Assembly: GCA_007922195.1 (NCBI GenBank)
Contig: ML682002.1
Span: forward strand, 1 to 64,000
Reading direction: 5' to 3'
Length of the DNA stretch: 64,000 bases
Source of the DNA: Podocnemis expansa
Lineage: Eukaryota > Chordata > Testudines > Podocnemididae
Numbering within the stretch: position 1 is the first letter of the stretch; every line of letters starts with the position of its first letter. The notes under the pieces were generated by a model. It was not told the origin of the DNA and ran no database searches. It saw only the letters and a program-made list of their open reading frames with translations. Both the position numbers and the translations under genes were made by a program. Below are positions 1 to 10,062 of the stretch, piece by piece.

Positions 1-25
1 GGAAGCTTCTAGATCACAGGCCCTG

Positions 26-1372
26 GTGCTCATGGGGGACTTCAATTACCCTGACATCTGCTGGGAGGCCAATACAGCAGTGCATGGGCAATCCAGGAAG
101 TTTTTAGAGACTGTTGGGGACAACTTTCTGGTACAAATGCTGGAGGAACCAACTAGGGGCCTTCCACCTCTTGACCTGCTGCTCACAAACAGGGAAGAGT
201 TGATCAGGGAGGTAGAGGTAAATGGCAGGCTAGGCAGTAGTGACCATGACATGGTTGAGTTCAGGATGCTGATTAAAGAAGGGAAGAAAAGAAGCAAGAC
301 AAAAACCCTGGACTTCAAAAAAGCAGATTTTGGCTCCCTTAGGGAACTGATGGGCAGGATCCCTTGGGAAGCTAATCTGAAGGGGAAAGGATTCCAAAAG
401 AGTTGGTTATATTTTAAAGAAACCCTGCTAGGGGCACAGGAAGTTGCCATTCCAATTAGGAGAAAGAACAAACATGTGAGGCAGCCAGAATGGCTTAGCA
501 GAGAACTCTGCTCTGAGCTTAAACATAAAAAGGAAGCTTACAGGAAGTGGAAGCTTGGTCAGATGACTAAGGAGGCATATAAAGATATTGCTAGAGACTG
601 CAGAGATAAAATCAGAAAGGTCAAAGGACAAATGGAGTTGCGGCTAGCGAGGGATGTAAAGGATAACAAGAAGGGGTTCTACAAGTATGTTAATAACAAG
701 AAGAGGATCAGGGATGGTGTAGGCCCCTTGCTGAATAGGGCAGGCATCCTTGTGACAAAGGATGAGGAAAAAGCTGAGGTGCTCATTGCGTTTTTTCCTT
801 CAGTTTTCACGGGCGGGGTCAGCTCCCAGCCCACTACCATGGGTGTGGCAGATGAGAGAGAAGAAGAGAGGCCCTTGGTGATGGAAGGTCAGGTTAGGGA
901 CTGCTTAAGGAAGCTGGATGTGCACAAGTCCATGAGGCCAGACGAACTGCATCCAAGAGTGCTAAGGGAATTGGCCAATGAGACAGCAGCACCGCTGGCC
1001 GTTAGCTTTCAAAACTCATGGAGAACGGGGGAGGTGCCAGATGATTGGAAAAAAGCAAATGTAATGCCTATTTTCAAGAAAGGGAAAAAGGAGGATCCGG
1101 GGAATTATGGACCAGTCAGCCTCACCTCAATCCCTGGAAAAATTATGGAGCAGATTCTCAAAGAATCCATCCTCAAACACTTAGAGGAAAATAAAGCAAT
1201 CAGGAACAGTCAGCATGGATTCACCAAGGGTAAATCATGCCTGACCATTCTCATCTCCTTCTATGATCAGATGACTGGTTTTCTGGATGCAGGAAGAACC
1301 GTTGATGTCATATACCTTGATTTTAGCAAGTCTTTGATACAGTTTCCCACAGCTTTCTCATTGGCAAATTAA
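26..1372 (+). pseudogene. CR1 ORF2 part 1: endonuclease C-terminus and RT fingers/palm
   Basis: This open stretch of 448 codons is the middle of a CR1 ORF2. The first ~80 residues are the end of the APE-type endonuclease (G-D-F-N-Y-P near the start, S-D-H-D about 65 residues later), which nicks target DNA. A basic linker follows, then the reverse transcriptase N-terminal half with the P-D-x-L-H-P-R-V-L-R-E-L and Q-H-G-F blocks. The frame breaks near 1336 through an apparent 1-nt loss inside the conserved D-F-S-K-x-F-D block, after which the frame runs on to an unrelated stop. The first methionine here is not the true start, since the domain continues upstream of the window. Confidence 0.93.
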
Positions 1373-1383
1373 GGAACTATGGG

Positions 1384-2379
1384 TTGGATAGGTGGACTGT
1401 AAGGTGGTTAGAAAACTGGCTAGATCAACGGTTTCAGCGTGTAGGAATCAATGGTTCCATGTCTAGCTGGCAGCCAGTCACGAGTGGGCTGCCCCAGGGG
1501 TCGGTCCTGGGGCCAGTTCTGTTCAACATTTTCATCAATGATCTGGATGATGGAATAGACTGCACTCTCAGTAAGTTTGCGGATGATGCCAAGCTGGGGG
1601 GACCAGTAGACACGTTGGAGGGCAAGGACAGGATTCAGGGAGACCTAGATAAATTGGAACAGTGGGCCAATAGAAATCTTATGAGCTTCAATAAGGACAA
1701 GTGTAAAATCCTGCATGTGGGACAAAAAAACCCCATGCACTGCTACAGGCTGGGAAACATTCAGCTAAGTAGCAGCAGTGTAGAAAAGGACCTGGGGGTC
1801 ATGGTGGATGGGAAGCTGGATATGAGTCAGCAGTGTGCTCTTGCTGCCAAAAAGGCCAATGGCATACTGGGCTGCATCAAAAGAAGTATTACCAGAAGAT
1901 CAAGGGATGTGATCATTCCCCTCTATTCTGCACTGGTGAGGCCACATCTAGAATACTGTGTTCAGTTTGGGGCTCCCCACTACAAAAAGGACAGGGACAT
2001 GCTAGAGAGAGTTCAGAGGAGGGCAACCAAAATGATTAAAGGGCTGGAGCACAAGCCCTATGAGGAAAGACTGAAAGCATTAGGCTTATTTAGTCTGCAG
2101 AAGAGAAGATTGAGGGGGGATTTGATAGCAACCTTCAATTACTTGAAGGGATGCTCTAAGGAAGACGGAGCTCGACTGTTCTCAGTAATAACAGAGGACA
2201 GAACGAGGAGCAATGGTCTCAAGTTGCGGTTAGGGAGGTCGAGGCTGGATATTAGAAAAAACTTTTTTACTAGGCGAGTGGTGAAGCCTTGGAATGAGGT
2301 GCCAAGGGAGGTGGTGGAGTCTCCATCTTTGGAGGTGTTTAAGGCCCGGCTGGACAAAACCATGACTGGGATGGTTTAG
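1384..2379 (+). pseudogene. CR1 ORF2 part 2: RT palm/thumb to C-terminus
   Basis: This 331-codon continuation of the same ORF2 is shifted by one frame relative to part 1. It holds the [10 protein letters not shown] block, the F-A-D-D catalytic pair (around residue 66), and the CR1 C-terminal region with [20 protein letters not shown] and the R-x-N-x-F-F-x-R-V-V-x-P-W-N motif. The natural stop is at 2377-2379. Both catalytic aspartates are intact, so only the frameshift near 1336 seems to disable the reading frame present in this window. Confidence 0.93.
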
Positions 2380-2456
2380 TGGGAGTGGCCCTGCCTCTGG
2401 CAGGGGGTTGGACTAGATGACCTATAAGGTCCCTTCCAACCCTATGATTCTATGAT

Positions 2457-3290
2457 TTATATAGTTCCTGACACTCCAAAGTGCTTTAAGATGCATGGCT
2501 GGTGAGACAAAGGCCGCTGGGAGGCTAAGGAAGTCACCTGACATCGGCGTTTGTCAGCCAAGGAAGACAGGGAAGCACGATTGTTTGTGTTGATTCTTCT
2601 TCCTCCACCCCACCACTTCCTTAACTTGCAGGTACTCTACAAGGAAGAACCCTCAATGGAATTAAAAGGGCATGTCACCCACATTGCTAATAGCTCTTCC
2701 TCTGCCTACATCTATGGGACCCCCTGCCGGACAGCCATTCTGGCCTTAGAGACTTCCCCTCAAGCACTGGTCTTCACTTGCTGGGAATGACGCTTGTATG
2801 TTCCTACTGACAAAAGCCAGGTGGGGGAACAACGTGGTCTAAGAACTGTTTGTTGGTGGAGTACAACAGACTAGGAAGCTGCAGCAGGCGGAAGTGCCTC
2901 AATTGTGTAGCATCCCAGAGCATCACAACTTTATTGACAAGAAACACATGGAAACCTCTGGGATGGAGGATGCTAGGTGACAACAGAAGAACTAGAGGGG
3001 AAAAAAAAAAACAAAAAAACCAAACCAGCTGCTCTTCAATGAGGAGACCAGCTACAGACCACCTTTTGGCAGTAAACAGTATTCCACCCCCTACTTAGGT
3101 CTCCCTTTCATCAAGGTGAACAACTGGTCTGCTGTATTAGCAACAAGAGACGATGAGCAGAGCATAATGGCTGAGGAAGAACCACATGCCCCTCAAAACA
3201 AGGGGCAGATGGCCACTCTCTCTAACATTGGGGGCATGGGGTGCTGGTGGTTTAGGGCTCCCTTCTGAGAAGGGTGGAGGCATCCATCTG
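2457..3290. other. Intergenic/intronic stretch, no clear gene
   Basis: Between two CR1 elements I recognise no family. A plus-strand open segment at 2628-2790 is preceded by a good polypyrimidine-AG (ending 2627) and ends in TGA. It reads like coding sequence but matches nothing I know, and it is described under findings. An A-rich run lies at 3001-3020. Confidence 0.4.
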
Positions 3291-3329
3291 CTAATCTGAC
3301 ATGGTGTCCTGGGGAAGTGCACTTCCAGC

Positions 3330-3584
3330 ATGTACCCATGTTGCAAGTCTACACAACACAGAAGGACGTCAAACCTCATCCACCCCTCTGATCACTACCT
3401 CATGATGCTCATCTATGCAGGCACTAATGATATTGCCAGATATGATACTGAGCAGATCACCAGCTACTACTGGGCTTGGAACAAGGGTGAAGGAGTGAGG
3501 GATCCAATGCATGTTCTTGTCCATAATACAATTGAGGATAAGGACTCAGATAGGAACAGGGGGATCTCAGAGATAAGCACATGA
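3330..3584 (+). pseudogene. CR1 ORF1 esterase-domain remnant
   Basis: An open segment of about 84 codons aligns by eye with the ORF1 protein of longer CR1 elements. The motif G-T-N-D-I-A-R followed by a T-E-Q-I helix is the block that in CR1/L2 ORF1 belongs to an SGNH-hydrolase-like esterase. The conserved context then continues in broken frames until an I-F-V-H-Q-Y-A-H-L-L-R-R stretch near 3700, which marks the ORF1 C-terminus. ORF1 is rarely retained because most CR1 copies are 5'-truncated. It is a relic with frameshifts and has no expected function. Confidence 0.7.
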
Positions 3585-4794
3585 CAGCAGAGATTGTGTC
3601 AATGGATGGGCTTCAGCTTCCTCAGCCAGAGGATGCTATTCTGGGAACAAGAACTTTTGGGAAGAGATTGGGGGGGGTCCTGACTAAGAAGAGGAAGAGC
3701 ATATTTGTGCACCAATATGCCCACCTACTCAGGAGGATTCTCAACTAGGTTTAAAAAGACAAGCAACTAATGCTTACAAATAAGCTTAGAGGAGGCAAAC
3801 TTAACAGAAGTTTATATATTAGGGAACACATGGGAAATTATACAGTCATATAAAGAGGAAAAAGAAGATGGAAATCTGTGGAGGAATCAGCTCAGTATCT
3901 TAGATGTCTATAAACAAACAAGAAGTATGGGGACTAAACAGGCATATCAGAATATTAGAATATAACCTAAATTATGCCTTAATTAGCATCACAGACTTAA
4001 TGAGATAACTTTCATGGCTGGACTGTGGTACAGAGGGATCTAATTTATTCAGAAAGGACAGACATGACAGAAGAATGAGGAGGTGTTGCATTACATGTCA
4101 AGAATATATGCACCTATTTGGAGGTCCAGAAGGATGTGAGAGACAGACCAGTTAAAACTCTCTGGGTAAAGATAAAAGGGACAAAAAATAGGGATGTTAT
4201 GATATGGTCCACTACAGACCACAAAAATCAGGAAGAGGAGATAGATGAGGCATTTCTGGAACAAACAAACTGAAGTATTCACAACACAAGACCTAGCTGT
4301 AATTGTCAATTTTAGTTACCAGATACCTGTTAGAATAATACGACAGAACAAAAACGTCTAATACATTATTATAGTACACCAGAGACAACTTCTTGTTTCA
4401 AAAAGTGGAGGGGAGACTGCCTTTTTTTAGTTGATTTCTGACCATCAGACATGACCAGTAGCAAACCTGAAAGTGGAAGGCAATTTGAGGCAACTTCATA
4501 ATATGTTTCATGATTCTAATGAAAGCAAAGCATGAAAGTAGCAGAAAAAGGACAATGAACTTCAAAATGTTCAACTCAGAACTGGTAGGTAAGATCCCAT
4601 GGAAAATAAATATGAGGGAAAAAGGAGTTCAGGATAGCTGAGTTTCTCACAGAGACCATTTTAAAAGCACAGCTATAAACTGTCTCTATGTGCAGGCAAG
4701 ACACAAAGAATATTTAGAAGCTGACAGGCTCTCTCAGGAGTTCTTTAATGATCTGAAAATCAAAACGGACTCCTATAAAAAGTAAGTTCCAAAG

Positions 4795-4895
4795 GTGTAG
4801 CCATGTTCATCTAGTTCAGCAAAACAAGCAAGGAGTCTGGTGGCACTTAAAAGGCTAAACAAATGTATTTATCGCATGAGCTTTTGAGGGAGAAG
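4795..4895 (-). mobile_element. Single unit of the palindrome-forming (Penelope-like?) repeat, inserted in old CR1
   Basis: On the plus strand it begins 'ttccaaaggtgtagcc', passes a 'ggtggcactta' block and ends at 'gcatgagctttt', matching the left half-units at 38384 and 51782. It is one diverged unit in minus orientation with no inverted partner. It sits inside the old CR1 and therefore postdates it. Confidence 0.6.
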
Positions 4896-6064
4896 GAATT
4901 AACAGGAGGTGTACGAAGAGCAAGAGAAAGATGAAGTATAGGCTCTGGGAAGGAAAACTAATAACTGACTACATAAAGAAGATTGAGGTATTCAGTGCTG
5001 ATTTTGCTTCCTTCTTTATTAAAAAAGTTGACAGATACTTAAGACAATCAATATTAACACGAATGTGGAAGGGATGCAAGCCAAAATAAGGAAAGAACAG
5101 GTTAAAGGATATTTAATTAAGGAGGATGAATTCAAGACAAAAGGGCTTGATGATTTTCATTTTAGTGTACTCTTGGAATTAGGTGAAACAATTTCAACAC
5201 CTTAACAATTATCTTTCAGAACTGATGGAGGACAGATGCAACCCCAGAGAACTGGAGAAGGGCAAACAACTCTCTTTAAAAAGGAGAACTAAGAGGACCT
5301 GGCTAAATACAGACTAGTCACCTTAACTTCAATACGTGGAAAGATACTGCAACAAATTATTCAACAATTGGTGTGTAAGCACCTGGAGGATAATAGGCTT
5401 CTAAGGAAAAACCAAGCATGAATTTGCCAAGAACAAATCACACTAAGCCAACCTAATTTTCTTCAATAACAGAGTAACCAGACTTATCAATGGGGTGAAG
5501 TAGGAAATGTGATGATGTTTCTTGATTTTACAAAGACTTTTGACAGCCACATGACATTCTCAAGAGCAAACTAGAAAAATGCAGTCTAGATGAAATTGCA
5601 ATAAGGTGGGTGCAAAATTGGTTGGAAGAACATACTCAAGCAGGAATTATCAACAGATCCCTGTCTAAATGAGGAGGCTTACTGACTGGGGTTCCACAGA
5701 GGTCAGTCTTGGGTCTGGTGCTAGTCATTCTTTTCATTAATAGCTTGGATAACAGAATGAAGAGCTGACTTGTAAATTCTGCAGATGACATCAAGCTGTG
5801 AGAGACTGCAAACGTTTTGGAGGACAACCTGTATATTCAAAACACTGCTAATAAATTGGAGAACTGGTCTGAATTCAATGACATGAAACTTAATGAAGAC
5901 AAGTGCAAAACACTTTATGCAGAAAAAAATCAAATGTACAAAATTGGGAACAACAAACTGTGATAATATTGCTGAAAAGGATCAAGGGGATTATAATGGA
6001 TCATGATCTGAATATGAATCAACAACATGATGCTTTTGTGAAAAAAAGCTGATATCACCCCTGG

Positions 6065-6663
6065 CAGGGCTGGAAATACAAATTCTGGTGCCCAGGGCAA
6101 GCAGTCCCAAAGGTACCCTCCCTTGATGCCAGGCCCAATCTGGTGGCAGCATGTAGCCAGATCCAGATCCTGCCTCTGCTGCTGCCACCAATGGCTGATC
6201 AGGGGTCACAGGGCCCCCAAGACTCCCCACCGATGCCCCCCCCCCCACTGCAAGGCCTCCTGTTCTGCCAGCAGGCCAATGCTGGGGAGGGGGGTTAGAG
6301 CCAAAGCCAGCCGCAGCCTGACTGGTCGGCCCCAAGGGGAGGCGGGGCTGACTGCCATGCATGGTGCGACTTTGGGCCACGCCAGAGCCATACCACTCGT
6401 GTGGCAGTCAGCTCTGCCAGAATCCCCTTCACCTCACCCCTGGGGGCAGAGTGGTTGGCCCAGAGGCAGGATGAGACTCAGAGAGCTGATCTGTAGGCTG
6501 GCTCACCCTGCCCTTGGGGGTGGAAGCTCAGAGGCTGGCCTCAGGCCTGCTGGCTCCCCCCTCCAGAGCTGGGGGCAAAGTAGAAGGTCCCACCCCAGTG
6601 GTGCCCTCTAAAATGGGGCACCCAGGGCTTTGCCCTGGTTGCCCTGCCCTAGTTACGGGCCTG
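6065..6663. mobile_element. GC-rich non-autonomous hAT-like insertion
   Basis: This GC-rich block of about 600 bp interrupts AT-rich CR1 coding sequence. Its ends are weakly inverted: 'cagggctggaaatac' at the left, and the complement of the right end reads 'caggcccgtaactag'. A 'cagggcaa(a)gc' block follows both. The flanking 8-mers acccctgg (6057-6064) and cttcttgg (6664-6671) both fit the expected CR1 sequence at that point, so they are plausibly a mutated target duplication. There is no coding capacity. The class is inferred from end sequence and duplication length. Confidence 0.55.
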
Positions 6664-7245
6664 CTTCTTGGGTTTAACAACAGGGCAATTATAAGTAAGA
6701 CACAGGAGATAATTGTTCCACTCTATTTGGCACGGGTGCACCTTTGCAGGCAAATCGTGTCCAATTTCTGGACACCACGTTTTAGGAAAGATGTGGACAA
6801 AATGGAGAGAGTTCAGAGGAGAGCAATAAAAATGATAAAAAGTTTAGAAAACATGACCTACGAGGAAAAATTTTAAAAAATGGGCATGTTTAATCTTCAG
6901 AAAAGAACACGGAAGGAGGACCTGATAGTCTTCAAATATGTTTAAAGGCTGCTAGAAAGACGACAGTGATCAGTTGTTCTCTCTGCCCACTAGAGGAAGG
7001 ACAAGAAATGGGGTTAATGAGCAGTAACAGAGATTTAGGTTGGATATCAAGAAAAACTTCCTAATGATAAGGATACGTAAAATCAGGACTTGGTTTCCAA
7101 AGGAGACTGTGGAACATTTGAGGTTTTTAAGAAGAGGTTGAACAGACATCTGCCAAGGAGAGTCTAGGTTTAAGGTTTATTGTGTTCTGTCTAAGTACAG
7201 AGGGCTGGATATGAGGACATCTTAAGCTCTCTTCTATCCTACAGA

Positions 7246-8164
7246 CCGAAGTAGTCAGCACCTCCAGATTTCACTTCTAAAACATGCTGCTGCAGAGCTG
7301 TTTATAACAAGACCAATCATTACGTAGAGCAGAAATGAATTAATACATTTAGAAATGAGAAAGAGGAAAGAAAACTGTTCAAGATAATGATATGGTCAGA
7401 AAGGTGTTATGCTTCAGACAGGTTTCTGCATGTTATGCAAAGCAAGCTTTGCCTGTGATCATATCAAATGTTGTACTGGCATGAGTCATTATTACAAAAG
7501 ATAGTCGATCTCTGATCTATTTCACCCAAGCTTTATGCTCTTCAAAGTTCCATCCTCTCCTTTCCAAACACATTTCAGTTGCTAAACATTTCAGTTAAAT
7601 CTTTTGAGTTCTCTTCTACTCAGAACAAAATAGTAGTAAATCAGTCACTTACCAGGGAGCACAAACTAAAAGGTCACTGAAAACATTTTCCTGGTTTATG
7701 TTCTTAGAAGAAACTGATTCTTTGTAAACTTGAATTTGCTTGCTACTTTGACTAGCATCCCTTTCTCAAAGGTGTGTCAAACTGAATCAAACTTCAAATG
7801 CAGACTATGAAGTCTCTTACCATATTAAGACAATCCACTGTCCCTAAATATAGAAAAAACACTTTTGATCTTGCTTTCTGGATATGTTACTAAGTTTCTG
7901 CAATCTTTAAGGTTTATTTTTCCTCAAATGAACTAATCAGTTATTTCTAGAAAGAATTCTCAACAAAGCATATTCATCACTGATATTAAAAATAATGATT
8001 TACTTATCAGTAGGATACATCTAGTGGTAATTGCCTTGTTACTGGATTAACAAGTTTCAAATTTAATTGAGAAGATGAAGAGTTTTACAATTTTTAGAAA
8101 TATAATCTGCATGTAAGTTTGGTATAAAACACACCTCTTCTTGCTATGCTACATCTTGCACATT
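7246..8164. other. Intronic sequence without recognisable features
   Basis: This is AT-rich single-copy-looking DNA between the old CR1 and DIRS copy A. I see no open reading frame, RNA gene or repeat family that I can name. Confidence 0.5.
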
Positions 8165-8370
8165 GAGGAAGAAAAGGTTACTTACCTGTAACTGTGTTCT
8201 TCGAGATGTGTTGCTCATGTACATTCCAATCCAGGTGTGCGCGCACACCGTGCATGATTCACCGGAGAGTTTTCCCCAGTCTACCCCCAGGGTCGGCAGC
8301 GGCCACTAGAGGGCACTCCGCAACCACCCTATATATATATCCCTGACGACCCCAGCCTCCTCATGTCCTT
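8165..8370. repeat. Left inverted terminal repeat of DIRS copy A
   Basis: This is about 200 bp whose complement recurs at 13916-14090. Shared blocks include 'gttttccccagtctaccc', 'cactagagggc' and 'ccctgacgaccccagcc'. The outermost part contains 'acttacctg' (8180-8188), which on the minus strand reads as a consensus splice donor. Confidence 0.88.
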
Positions 8371-8406
8371 TTTCCCAAAATTCTGGCTGAGGGGAGGAGG
8401 GCGGGT

Positions 8407-8511
8407 GTTGGAATGTACATAAGCAACACATCTCGAAGAACACCAGTTACAGGTAAGTAACTTTTTCTTCTTCTTCGAGTGATTGCTCATGTCATTCCAA
8501 GCCAGGTGATT
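8407..8511. repeat. Internal complementary region of DIRS copy A
   Basis: Positions 8407-8473 are the reverse complement of the outermost ~65 nt of the left terminus. Positions 8470-8511 are the reverse complement of the outermost ~40 nt of the right terminus. Having both termini represented side by side is the DIRS hallmark thought to template the joined ends in the circular intermediate. The CAGGTAAGT at 8450-8458 is the plus-strand copy of the terminal motif. Confidence 0.87.
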
Positions 8512-8586
8512 CCCAAGCCTTACCTTGGTGGTGGGACAGAATTCTCGATCTCCACTGAGCAAAGCACTGCTGCTCCCACTGCTGCA

Positions 8587-9540
8587 TCATCCCTCAACTG
8601 CTAGGTAAGGGCATAGTGCGTGGTTAATGTATGGACTGACGACCACGTGGCTACTTTGCAAATGTCCATTAGAGGTACCCCTGCCACAAACATGGACGAA
8701 GACACCTGGGCACACATTGAACGCGCTGTAACCTGAGGCAGAGGGACTTGGGCCAGCATATAGCATTGCCTGATACACATCGTGATCCGCGGAGACAGAG
8801 CGCCCCTTCATCCTGTCCGCCACCGCCACAAAGAGCTGCAGAGATTTATGAAACAGCTTGGTGCAGTCAGTATAGAACACCAACACTCTGCAGACATCCA
8901 GTGAGTGAAGGTGCCTTTCTTTCTCAGAAGCATGAGGCTTTGGGTAGAACACCAGAAGGGAGATGTCCTGAGACATATGGAACTGTGAGACTACTTTCAG
9001 CAGGAATGATGATGCGGGCACAGCTGGACCTTATCCTTAAAGAATCGGGTGAACGGGGGTTCTGCTGTGAGAGCCCAGAGCTCTGACGCACTCCTTACTG
9101 AACTTATGGCAATGAGGAAGGCCGTTTCTCATGAGAGCAGAAGGAGAGAGCAAGATGCCAGGGGCCCAAAGGGAGGCCCCGTCAGCCTTGAAAGAATCAA
9201 TTTGAAGTCTCATTGGGCTACTGGAGCCCGGTGGTATGGGAACAACCTGTCCAGGCCCCTTAGAAACCCTTTGACGAGGGGGTCCAAGAACAGCAACCCT
9301 TAAGCAGAGCCTTCATGGTAGGCTGAAAGAGTGGCCAGGTGGACCTTCACCGAGGGTGTTGCTAGACCTTGATGCTTCAGCTCAAGCAGGTAGTCCAAAA
9401 CCCAAGGTACTGGCGCCCTATGGGGGTACATCTCTTGTCTAGGGCCTAAGTGGAGAAGCACTTCCACTTTGCTTGATAAGAGGCCCGTGCCACAGGTTTT
9501 TGGCTGTTGAGCAATACCTCTGGAACACCCATGGAACGCA
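8587..9540 (-). pseudogene. Tyrosine recombinase of DIRS copy A
   Basis: This is the relic of the recombinase that inserts the circular DIRS DNA. The core-binding (SAM-like) part starts near 9540 with a V-L-L-N-S-x-K-P block and S-Y-Q-A-K-W-K. The catalytic domain is readable at 9021-8587 with the H-S-L-D-V-x-R-x-L-V-F-Y block, which contains the first catalytic arginine region. The H-x-x-R box and the terminal tyrosine cannot be found in frame: the region near 8730-8650 is frameshifted and replaced by unrelated residues. It is a non-functional pseudogene. Confidence 0.8.
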
Positions 9541-10062
9541 GCCTTTCTTCATGAGTCAACCATTGAGCAGCCAAGCCTTGAGATGGAGGGCTCGCAAACT
9601 GGGGTGATGAAGAGAGCCCTGGTCCTGTGTCAGTAGGTCTGAGAGCATAGGGAAGTGGAGCAGGGGCTCTGTGAACAGATCCAGAAGAAGAGGAAACCAA
9701 TGCTGATGAGGCCACTCCAGAGCTACTAGGATTAGACGCGCTCTGTCCCATTTCACCTTGAGCTGGACCTGGTGAATTAGCGGAGTCGGAGGGAAGGCAT
9801 CATGCAGGTGGAATGAGCAGACGATCAGAAAGGCTTTGGCCAGTGACCCCAGCCTGTGGTTCCAGAAGGAACAGAACATGACACATTTTTTGTTGGCATC
9901 TGACACAAACAGGTCTACCTGGGCATGACCCCACTGACAGAAGATGAAGTGTGCCATATCCTCCAGCAGGGACCACTCTCATGCCAAGAAGCATCTGCTG
10001 AGATCATCTGCTAGAGTATTCTGGGCTCCAGAAAGAAAGGACACTACCAGACGAATGGAGTG
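9541..10062 (-). pseudogene. DIRS copy A pol segment between RNase H and recombinase (methyltransferase-like region)
   Basis: Conserved DIRS sequence follows RNase H. At 9957-9556 the frame gives W-G-x-x-Q-V-D-L-F-V-S-D-x-N-K-K, then F-P-P-T-P-L-I, an A-R-L-I-L-V-A-x-x-W-P-x-Q-x-W-F block, and a P-M-L-S-D-L-L-T-Q end. In DIRS-group elements a Dam-like DNA methyltransferase is reported at this position. I place the segment there by position and do not see a clear catalytic motif. Frames are broken between blocks. Confidence 0.65.

Larger units (their letters stand above)
1..2456 (+). mobile_element. CR1 LINE, young copy, 5' end outside window
   Basis: A CR1-type non-LTR retrotransposon runs in from the left edge. 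It encodes the C-terminal part of the AP-endonuclease domain (with the S-D-H-D motif), the complete reverse transcriptase with the F-A-D-D catalytic box near 1574, and the typical C-terminal region. A short 3' UTR (2380-2456) ends in the CR1 signature: a 'ggactagatgacct' motif followed by two copies of an ATTCTATG-like octamer. There is no poly(A), as expected for CR1. Only one frameshift was noticed in about 2.3 kb, so this copy is far younger than the other CR1 pieces in the window. It lies antisense to PTK2. Confidence 0.95.
4130..7150 (+). pseudogene. Decayed CR1 ORF2
   Basis: This is an ORF2 relic. At 4141-4265 a reading with V-K-I-K-G-T-x-N-R-x-D-V-M followed by D-x-x-x-Q-E-E-E-I-D-E-A-F is the endonuclease domain. 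At 5240-5420 the RT N-terminal region is readable, at 5520-5560 the D-F-x-K-x-F-D region, and at 5750-5800 the degenerate catalytic region, where F-A-D-D has become N-S-A-D-D-like. After the insertion at 6065-6663 the C-terminal blocks resume (V-Q-R-R-A-I-K-M-I-K near 6815). Numerous stops are present. The ORF crossing 6514-6876 is a chimera of insertion and CR1 and not a gene. Confidence 0.8.
3290..7245 (+). mobile_element. Old CR1 LINE carrying ORF1 and ORF2 remnants
   Basis: A heavily mutated CR1 runs across about 4 kb. From ~3390 it shows the ORF1 esterase (SGNH-type) block with G-T-N-D-I-A-R, and near 3700 the end of ORF1 (I-F-V-x-Q-Y-A-H-L-L-R-R). ORF2 follows: endonuclease traces near 4160-4260, RT blocks at 5220-5940, and the C-terminal region at 6690-7150. 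The 3' end lies near 7245. Two later insertions interrupt it: a palindrome-family unit at 4795-4895 and a GC-rich hAT-like element at 6065-6663. Many stops and indels make it non-functional. The left boundary is uncertain. Confidence 0.85.

Noticed and set aside
6514..6876. 120-codon plus ORF
   Set aside because: It crosses from a GC-rich insertion into CR1 ORF2. It is a chance fusion of two elements.
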